Shown piece by piece: positions 58,559-64,000 of a stretch of DNA of 64,000 nucleotides. Origin of the DNA: Arthrobacter sp. AFG20 (GTDB taxonomy: Bacteria; Actinomycetota; Actinomycetes; Actinomycetales; Micrococcaceae); assembly GCF_002892795.1 (NCBI RefSeq), contig NZ_PJMC01000003.1, forward strand, positions 124,001 through 188,000, given 5' to 3'. How positions within the stretch are numbered: the stretch's first letter is position 1; each line of letters opens with the position of its first letter. The notes below the pieces were generated by a model. The model was not told the origin of the DNA, ran no database searches, and was given only the letters and a program-made list of their open reading frames with translations. Position numbers and translations under genes: made by a program.

Positions 58559-58587
58559 GGCTGCTCCTCCGTGGGCGTTTCAACCTG

Positions 58588-58661
58588 GAATGTTCGAATC
58601 TGAATGTTTCGGATCAAGCTTGTTCTAGCTGATTGAATTCCTATTTTCACGAGTATCTAAT
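58588..58661. promoter_or_regulatory. Divergent promoter with tandem DeoR-type operator half-sites
   Basis: Two direct repeats, GAATGTTCGAATC (58588-58600) and GAATGTTTCGGATC (58602-58615), carry AATGTTCGAA, which matches the GlpR-type DeoR half-site WATKTTCGWW; CCGAACGT at 58667-58674 resembles the opposite half. On the plus strand TTGAAT (58633-58638), 17 bases, TCTAAT (58656-58661) form a good promoter for the dehydrogenase/ABC operon. The chimeric DeoR/LacI regulator encoded in the divergent operon is the natural ligand of these sites. Confidence 0.6.
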
Positions 58662-58742
58662 GAATACCGAACGTGATGCAAGCCATAAAGAACGGCCCCG
58701 AAGCCGGCCTTTGGCAACGAGAAAAGGAAGGGAGAACCCCTG

Positions 58743-59756
58743 ATGACGCGCAAGCCCAAGGCACTGCTGGTCATGAACAGCGGAACCATGGCGGACCAGT
58801 TCGATGCCTCGCGGCTGGAGCGCCTTGCCCGCCTGGTGGACTTCGACGGACAGCTCTGGACCGACAGCCTGGACGCGCCGGAACTCGACGCGCAGCTGTC
58901 CGAAGTGGAAATACTGCTCACCAGCTGGGGTGTGCCCCGGCTGAATGCCGAAAGGCTCCGGCGCATGCCGCGGCTCGGTGCCGTGTTTCACTGCGCCGGG
59001 ACGGTGCGCAGCTTTGTCACTGACGAACTGTGGGACCGTGGGATCCTGGTGACCAACGGCGCCGACGCCAACGCCATCCCGGTCGCCGAGTTCACCTTCG
59101 CGTCCATTGTGCTGGCGGGAAAGAAGGCGCAGTTCCTCGCCAACGATGCCCGCGTCGCCCGCGAGGACTGGGCCTACTCAACTTCCCGCGGCGAACTCGG
59201 CAACATTGGCCGCACTGTCGGGGTCATCGGCTTTTCCCGCATCGGCCGGCGCGTGGTGCAGCTGGTGCAGCAGCTGCAGGATGTCACCTGCCTGGTATCC
59301 GACCCCCATGCGGACCCGTTTGAAGTGGCGGCCGCGGGCGGCCAGCTGGTGAGCCTGGATGAGCTGCTGCCGGTGTCCGACGTCGTCACGGTCCACGCGC
59401 CGGCCCTGCCGGCGACACGGAACATGATCAGCACCCGGGAGCTGGCGGCCATGCAGGACCACGCCACGCTGATCAATACCGCACGGGGCTCGCTGGTGGA
59501 CACCGCCGCACTGGAGGCAGCATGCGCCACCGGGCGCCTGCACGCCATCCTCGATGTCACCGAACCCGAGCCCCTGCCCGCCGGATCGGTACTGTATGAC
59601 CTGCCCAATGTTGTCCTCACCCCGCACATCGCGGGATCGTTGGGAACAGAGACCCGCAGGATGTCGGACGCCGCACTGGACGATCTCGAACGCTACCTCA
59701 CCGGCCAGGCCCTGGTGGCGGAGGTAGTACCCGAAGACCTCGGACTGAGCGCCTGA
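58743..59756 (+). CDS. D-isomer-specific 2-hydroxyacid dehydrogenase
   Basis: 337 aa, ATG with AAGGAAGGGAG upstream. Substrate domain (EVEILLTSWGVPRLNAERLRRMPRLGAVFHCAGTV) and NAD domain (IGRTVGVIGFSRIGRRVVQLVQQL, where the usual GxGxxG reads GFSRIG), catalytic LINTARGSLVDTAALEAACATGRLHAILDVTEPEPLP, and the His in VVLTPHIAGSLG. It should interconvert a 2-hydroxy and a 2-keto acid, for instance reducing a keto-deoxy sugar acid produced from uronates. First gene of the plus-strand unit, followed 65 bases later by the sugar importer. Confidence 0.88.
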   Translation: MTRKPKALLVMNSGTMADQFDASRLERLARLVDFDGQLWTDSLDAPELDAQLSEVEILLTSWGVPRLNAERLRRMPRLGAVFHCAGTVRSFVTDELWDRGILVTNGADANAIPVAEFTFASIVLAGKKAQFLANDARVAREDWAYSTSRGELGNIGRTVGVIGFSRIGRRVVQLVQQLQDVTCLVSDPHADPFEVAAAGGQLVSLDELLPVSDVVTVHAPALPATRNMISTRELAAMQDHATLINTARGSLVDTAALEAACATGRLHAILDVTEPEPLPAGSVLYDLPNVVLTPHIAGSLGTETRRMSDAALDDLERYLTGQALVAEVVPEDLGLSA

Positions 59757-59821
59757 CTTTATCCACCCGAAAATCCTCGCCGCGGCAGCGGCGGACTTAT
59801 CCCCTAACTAGGAGAACCGCA

Positions 59822-61099
59822 ATGAAGCGCACTACCCTCGCGGCGATCGCCCTCGCCGTTACCGCCGGACTGGGACTGACAGGCTGCGCAGGCGCCGCCG
59901 GCCCCGCGGAAACAGGCAACCAGAACGGCAAGACCAAGCTCACGGTGTCCGTCTGGAACTATGAGGGAACTCCCGAGTTCAAGGCACTGTTTGACGGCTA
60001 CGAAGCAGCCAACCCGAACGTCGACATCGAACCTGTGGATATTCTGGCCGACGATTACCCGCAGAAGGTCACCACCATGCTCGCCGGTGGCGACACCACC
60101 GATGTCCTCACCATGAAGAACGTCATCGACTACGCCCGGTACGCCAACAACGGCCAGCTGCAGGAGATCAACAGCGTGGTGGACTCGGTGGGCAAGGACA
60201 ACCTGGCCAGCCTGGACGCCTTCGACATGAACGGCAAGTACTTTGCCGCACCATACCGGCAGGACTTCTGGCTGCTGTACTACAACAAGGACCTGTTCAA
60301 GGCGGCGGGAATCGACGATCCCAAGGACCTGACATGGGAGAAGTACTCGGAGATCGCTAAAAAGCTCACCAGCACGGCCGACGGCAAGAAGGTATACGGC
60401 ACCTACCACCACATCTGGCGTTCCGTAGTCCAGGCCATCGCAGCTGCGCAGAACGGCGGCGACCAGATCAGCGGCGAGTACGGTTTCTTCGAGGACCAGT
60501 ACAACACCGCCCTGGACCTGCAGAAGAGCGGCGCGACGCTGGACTTCGGTACGGCGAAAAGCCAGAAAACCAGTTACCGCACCATGTTCGAAACGGGCCA
60601 GGCCGCCATGATGCCCATGGGCACCTGGTACATCGCCGGCATCCTGCAGGCCAAGAAGGACGGCAAGACCAACGTCAACTGGGGTCTGGCACCGCTGCCG
60701 CAGAAGGACTCTAGCGGCAAGGTCAGCACGTTCGGCTCCCCCACCGCGTTCGCTGTCAACAAGAACGCGGCACACTCCGAGGAAGCCAAGAAGTTCATCG
60801 AGTGGGCAGCCGGCGAGGAGGGCGCCAAGACCATCTCGAAGATCGGTGTTGTTCCCGCCCTGCAGAATGATGCAGTCACGGCCGAGTACTTCAAGCTGGA
60901 CGGACTGCCCACAGACGCTCTCTCCAAGAAGGCCTTCACCCCGGATGAGACAGCCCTCGAAATGCCGGTGAGCGACAAGTCGGCAGCCACGGACAAGATC
61001 CTCAACCAGGAGCACGACCTCGTCATGGTCGGCGAGCGCTCCGTGACTGACGGCATCGCCGAAATGGGCAAGCGCGTCAAGGACGAAGTCCTGAAGTAA
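59822..61099 (+). CDS. Sugar ABC transporter solute-binding lipoprotein (family 1)
   Basis: 425 aa. Lipoprotein signal MKRTTLAAIALAVTAGLGLTGC (Cys22), then a MalE-like type 2 binding fold: LTVSVWNYEGTPEFKALFDGYEAANPNVDIEPVDI, TTDVLTMKNVIDYARYANNGQLQEIN, RQDFWLLYYNKDLFKAAGIDDPKDLTWEKYSEIAKKL and MFETGQAAMMPMGTWYIAGI. AGGAGAA precedes the ATG. With the two permeases directly downstream it forms a CUT1-type importer for an oligosaccharide, probably the product of the polysaccharide-degrading enzymes here. No ATPase gene is present; a shared MsiK-type ATPase is usual. Confidence 0.93.
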   Translation: MKRTTLAAIALAVTAGLGLTGCAGAAGPAETGNQNGKTKLTVSVWNYEGTPEFKALFDGYEAANPNVDIEPVDILADDYPQKVTTMLAGGDTTDVLTMKNVIDYARYANNGQLQEINSVVDSVGKDNLASLDAFDMNGKYFAAPYRQDFWLLYYNKDLFKAAGIDDPKDLTWEKYSEIAKKLTSTADGKKVYGTYHHIWRSVVQAIAAAQNGGDQISGEYGFFEDQYNTALDLQKSGATLDFGTAKSQKTSYRTMFETGQAAMMPMGTWYIAGILQAKKDGKTNVNWGLAPLPQKDSSGKVSTFGSPTAFAVNKNAAHSEEAKKFIEWAAGEEGAKTISKIGVVPALQNDAVTAEYFKLDGLPTDALSKKAFTPDETALEMPVSDKSAATDKILNQEHDLVMVGERSVTDGIAEMGKRVKDEVLK

Positions 61100-61101
61100 T
61101 C

Positions 61102-62040
61102 ATGACGACACAAACAATCACCCAGGCTCCTGTCCCGGAACGGACTGCACCGCACAGCCGGGGCAACAGGAAGCAGGCCAGGCGCAACGCGCTGATCGGC
61201 TGGACGTTCATCCTGCCGAACTTCCTGGGCTTCCTGGCCTTCACCCTCATCCCCGTCCTCGCCGCCTTCGCACTTTCCTTCATGGAATGGACGTCCTTCA
61301 GCGCCCCCAAGTGGGTGGGGCTGAAGAACTTCGAGCGAATGATTGCCAGTGACTCGTTCTGGGTAGCCCTGCGCAACACCGTGGTCTACGCACTCGGCCA
61401 CGTGCCCCTCACCATGGCCCTCGCCCTCGTCCTGGCGATGCTGCTGAACCGCAAGCTCAAGGGCATCGGCTTCTTCCGCGTAGCCATCTTCTTCCCGTAC
61501 ATCACGTCCCTGGTGGCGGTCGCCGTCGTCTGGAACATGCTCTTCAGCCCGGACAGCGGCCCCGTCAACCAGTTCCTGCACGGGATCGGCATCGCAGAAG
61601 CGCCCGGGTGGACGTCCAGCTCCGATTGGGCCCTTCCCGCCGTCATCATCACCAGCGTCTGGCGGGACATGGGGTACTACATGGTCCTGTACCTGGCCGG
61701 TCTGCAGGCCATTCCCACCGAACTCTATGAAGCGGCCGAAGTGGACGGTGCCAGCGCCTGGCAGCGCTTCTGGAACGTCACGCTGCCGTCGCTGCGGCCC
61801 ACCACCTTCTTCGTGGTGGTCATGCTGACGGTCTCCAGTTTCAAGGTGTTCGACCTCATCGTCGTCATGACCAACGGCGGTCCCGGCCGGTCCACCACGG
61901 TCCTGTCCCAGCTCATCTACCAGGAGGGCATCGGCGAAGGGAAGTTCGGCTACTCGTCGGCGATCTCGCTGGTCCTGTTCCTCATCGTCCTGACGGTCAC
62001 CGTCCTGCAGTTCAAGATCCAACAGCGGAGGGAACGCTGA
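61102..62040 (+). CDS. Sugar ABC transporter permease (MalF-like)
   Basis: 312 aa, two bases after the binding-protein stop. Six membrane segments after a basic N-terminus; GWTFILPNFLGFLAFTLIPVLAAFALSFMEW near residue 33 and the ATPase-contact loop ELYEAAEVDGASAWQRFWNVTLPSLRPTTFF near 210 (EAA motif). It pairs with the next permease, whose start overlaps its stop (TGATG). Confidence 0.93.
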   Translation: MTTQTITQAPVPERTAPHSRGNRKQARRNALIGWTFILPNFLGFLAFTLIPVLAAFALSFMEWTSFSAPKWVGLKNFERMIASDSFWVALRNTVVYALGHVPLTMALALVLAMLLNRKLKGIGFFRVAIFFPYITSLVAVAVVWNMLFSPDSGPVNQFLHGIGIAEAPGWTSSSDWALPAVIITSVWRDMGYYMVLYLAGLQAIPTELYEAAEVDGASAWQRFWNVTLPSLRPTTFFVVVMLTVSSFKVFDLIVVMTNGGPGRSTTVLSQLIYQEGIGEGKFGYSSAISLVLFLIVLTVTVLQFKIQQRRER

Positions 62041-62984
62041 TGACCAACATGGCAGAAGACCTCAAAGCCGAGGCACGATCCGTGGGCACCAACCTGGAGG
62101 CCGCGCCGGAGGGCCGCCGCTTGCCGAACCGCCCGAGTCGCTCGAACCGCTCCACGCGGGAACAGAAGGCCAGGACCACCAACGTGCTTATCTACGGCGT
62201 CCTCGTCGTGCTGGTGGCGGCGCTGATGGTGCCGTTCATCTGGATGCTCTCCTCCTCACTGAAAGAGAACAACCAGGTACTCACGGTTCCCATTCAGTGG
62301 ATCCCCACGGAATTCGTCTGGAGCAACTACACGGACATCTGGTCCCGGATCCCCATGCTGGGCTACCTGCAGAATTCGCTGTACCTGTCCGTGATCATCA
62401 CAGTCCTGCAGGTCCTCACCGGGTCCCTGGCCGCATACGGCTTTTCCAAGGTCCGGTTCCCCGGCCGCGATGTGCTGTTCCTGGGCTACATCGGCACCAT
62501 CGCCGTGCCGTGGCAGGCCTACATGGTGCCGCAGTACATCATGATGCAGCAGCTCGGCCTGACCAACAGCTTCAACGCCCTCATCCTGCTCCAGGCATTC
62601 GGTGCCTTCGGCGTGTTCCTGATGCGCCAGTACTACATGACCATCCCCGATGAGCTCTGCGAGGCGGCCCGGATCGACGGACTCAGTGAGTACGGCATCT
62701 GGGCGCGGATAATCCTGCCGCTGTCCAAGCCGGCCCTGGCCAGCCTGGCACTGCTGACCTTCGTCAACACGTGGAACGACTACATGGGCCCGTTCATCTA
62801 CCTCACCAGCAACCGCCTCTGGACGGTCCAGCTGGGCCTGCGCTCCTTCGTCGGCCAGTTCGACGCCGAGTACGCCATGATCATGACCGGCTCCGTCATC
62901 TCGGTGGTGCCCATCCTCATCATCTTCCTCCTCGGCCAGCGCTACTTCATCCAGGGCATCGCGACGAGCGGAATGAAGGGATGA
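62040..62984 (+). CDS. Sugar ABC transporter permease (MalG-like)
   Basis: 314 aa. A charged N-terminal region of about 45 residues precedes six membrane segments: VLIYGVLVVLVAALMVPFIWMLSSSLKENNQVL near residue 50, and the EAA loop DELCEAARIDGLSEYGIWARIILPLSKPALASLALLTFVNTWNDYMGPFIYLTS near 200. Its start shares one base with the previous stop, and its stop overlaps the DUF624 gene start (ATGA). It is a standard CUT1 second permease. Confidence 0.93.
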   Translation: MTNMAEDLKAEARSVGTNLEAAPEGRRLPNRPSRSNRSTREQKARTTNVLIYGVLVVLVAALMVPFIWMLSSSLKENNQVLTVPIQWIPTEFVWSNYTDIWSRIPMLGYLQNSLYLSVIITVLQVLTGSLAAYGFSKVRFPGRDVLFLGYIGTIAVPWQAYMVPQYIMMQQLGLTNSFNALILLQAFGAFGVFLMRQYYMTIPDELCEAARIDGLSEYGIWARIILPLSKPALASLALLTFVNTWNDYMGPFIYLTSNRLWTVQLGLRSFVGQFDAEYAMIMTGSVISVVPILIIFLLGQRYFIQGIATSGMKG

Positions 62985-63697
62985 CTTCGGTGCGGGAGCC
63001 GCTGCGGCGCAGGTGGACCGGACCGGGATTCGAGACCTTCGGGACCGTCTTCGGCTTCGTCTACACGTTCCTGGCAGGCAACTTCCTGCTGGCGGCGGCC
63101 AACGCCCCGCTGCTGGTGGTGCTGGCGCTGGTCGAGGACCCGCTCGCCGCCTGGCCGTTCTTCCTGGCACTGTCCCTCACCATCGTCCCGTCCCTCGCCG
63201 GAGCATTCAGCGCTTTTCAGGCTCTTGGTGCCGACGGCACGGCAGTGAAGCCGGTATCGGCGTTCCTCCGTGGCTATAAGCGTTCCTTCCGCCGCACGGC
63301 GCCGCTTGGGCTGGGCGCGACGGCGGTGCTCATGTTCCTCTTTCTGGACCTGACCATCGTGCAATTCATGCCTGCGGCAGCCGTCCTGGTGCCGCTCATC
63401 GTCATCGCGGCCGCCGCGGCGGTGTGCATCACGGTGACCGTCACGGCCGGTCTGGTGCTCCTGCCGGGGGCGCGGCTCAAGAGCCTTGCGAAAGCCGCCG
63501 TCTACATCTGCGTACGGAGCTGGTACCTCAGCCTGGCACTACTTGCCCTGACCGCAATCATTCTCGGGGCAGTACTCGTCCAGCCCGTGCTGGGTGTGGC
63601 CCTGGCGCCTGCACCCCTTCTCTTCATTATTTGGAGCAACACGTCCTGGGCATACTCCGCGGCGCTGAGGCATGAGGACCCGAACAACCCCCTCTAG
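62981..63697 (+). CDS. YesL/DUF624-family membrane protein
   Basis: 238 aa from ATG 62981 (overlapping the permease stop). Six hydrophobic segments, with the family pattern RWTGPGFETFGTVFGFVYTFLAGNFLLAAANAPLLVVLAL at the start, RGYKRSFRRTAPLGLG near residue 100 and IIWSNTSWAYSAALRHEDPNNP at the end. Such proteins accompany sugar ABC importers of pectin and other plant polysaccharide loci (YesL in Bacillus), and are thought to help transport; their exact role is unknown. Confidence 0.87.
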   Translation: MTSVREPLRRRWTGPGFETFGTVFGFVYTFLAGNFLLAAANAPLLVVLALVEDPLAAWPFFLALSLTIVPSLAGAFSAFQALGADGTAVKPVSAFLRGYKRSFRRTAPLGLGATAVLMFLFLDLTIVQFMPAAAVLVPLIVIAAAAAVCITVTVTAGLVLLPGARLKSLAKAAVYICVRSWYLSLALLALTAIILGAVLVQPVLGVALAPAPLLFIIWSNTSWAYSAALRHEDPNNPL

Positions 63698-63699
63698 CG

Positions 63700-63762
63700 G
63701 AGTTTTTGTCCAGATAATGGCCCCTGACACCCCTGCAGCGTGCATTATCTGGACAAAAACTC
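63700..63762. terminator. Perfect 20-bp inverted repeat between convergent genes
   Basis: GAGTTTTTGTCC... (63700-63719) pairs perfectly with 63743-63762 around a 23-base loop. It begins 3 bases after the DUF624 stop and ends 11 bases before the MFS gene stop. T5 and A5 runs lie inside the arms, so each strand has its U-tract within the stem, unusual for a simple terminator. It may be one copy of a dispersed repeat. Confidence 0.6.
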
Positions 63763-63773
63763 GGCAGCAACGC

Positions 63774-64000
63774 CTAGCCGGCGTTCAGGGACTCCGGCTC
63801 GCTGACGCCGTCGGCCTCCGTCACCGACGATGACCCAGTGCGCGCCAGTACCAGCTTCAAGACCAGCAGCGTTCCGGTGGCCACCAGCGCGGCCAGGGCA
63901 AAGATGCCGAAACCCCAACCCTGGTTGCCGGCAGCGAACAGCTGTCCGCCCATCCACGGGCCGAAGACCGCCCCGAAGCGCCCGATTCCCGTGGTCCAGC
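63774..64000 (-). CDS. MFS transporter, C-terminal fragment (AAHS-like), cut by window edge
   Basis: The visible 75 C-terminal residues read TTGIGRFGAVFGPWMGGQLFAAGNQGWG followed by a last membrane helix (FGIFALAALVATGTLLVLKLVLA) and a polar tail ending EPESLNAG. The GIGRFGAVFGPWMGG motif is typical of the aromatic acid:H+ symporter branch of the major facilitator superfamily. The start lies beyond 64000. It converges on the sugar operon, so it is probably unrelated to it. Confidence 0.75.
   Translation of the reverse strand, partial: WTTGIGRFGAVFGPWMGGQLFAAGNQGWGFGIFALAALVATGTLLVLKLVLARTGSSSVTEADGVSEPESLNAG

Overview
The window looks like a chromosomal segment of a high-GC actinobacterium, most likely a soil Micrococcaceae (Arthrobacter or Pseudarthrobacter type). 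The evidence is the GC-rich codon usage, a DUF4193 zinc-ribbon protein, a divergent LysR-sensor/DUF5997 pair, a c-di-AMP (ydaO-type) riboswitch ahead of an NlpC/P60 protein, several apparently leaderless genes, and a large load of transporters, catabolic enzymes and LacI/IclR/MarR/DeoR-type regulators. I see no rRNA, tRNA, CRISPR array, insertion sequence or prophage.

Layout. 1-5.3 kb (mostly minus strand): a ribose-type sugar-binding lipoprotein behind a strong promoter with two palindromes, a PEBP protein, a PfkB sugar kinase, and a fatty-acid desaturase with its own ferredoxin reductase. 5.6-12.9 kb: an alpha/beta hydrolase, a RelA/SpoT-type alarmone synthetase coupled to a SulP transporter, a c-di-AMP riboswitch with an NlpC/P60 protein, a membrane diguanylate cyclase and a BASS-family transporter. 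12.9-20 kb: an SsuBC-like transporter with a flavin monooxygenase but no binding protein, a short LacI-like regulator, and a Tat-exported multicopper oxidase coupled to a lipoprotein. 20-27.6 kb: the LysR-sensor/DUF5997 pair, a modular surface protein, two CNNM/CorC-type membrane proteins and an AlkD-like protein.

27.7-40 kb is a methylated-amine nitrogen island. On the minus strand a GlnT/gamma-glutamylmethylamide-synthetase-like enzyme heads an operon with a three-part N-methylglutamate-synthase-like enzyme (class II amidotransferase, GXGXG subunit, FMN subunit), an M20 amidohydrolase and an XRE-cupin regulator. Divergently, a cupin protein, three dimethylamine-monooxygenase-like subunits (DmmA-like, reductase, heme-dependent oxidative N-demethylase) and an ammonium transporter would turn dimethylamine into methylamine and formaldehyde and handle the released nitrogen. 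A TTCAC/GTGAA half-site array lies between the two units.

41-47.5 kb is an organic-acid cluster: CaiB/BaiF CoA-transferase, HMG-CoA-lyase-like enzyme, 2-hydroxycarboxylate transporter, gamma-carbonic anhydrase, a frameshifted thiamine-diphosphate enzyme and an IclR regulator. This suggests import, CoA activation and retro-aldol cleavage of a branched hydroxy acid. 47.7-50.1 kb holds small proteins, a Ca/H antiporter and a MarR regulator.

50.3-63.7 kb is a carbohydrate-utilisation locus: a secreted GH43-like protein with extra modules, DUF2264 and heparinase II/III-like proteins, a ThuA-like protein, a DeoR-HTH/LacI-sensor chimeric regulator, a 2-hydroxyacid dehydrogenase, a complete sugar ABC importer and a YesL/DUF624 protein. 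A tandem TGTTCG operator candidate sits in the divergent promoter region. The window ends inside an MFS transporter gene. Starts were adjusted from the longest open frame wherever a ribosome-binding site, signal peptide or gene overlap indicated a better one.
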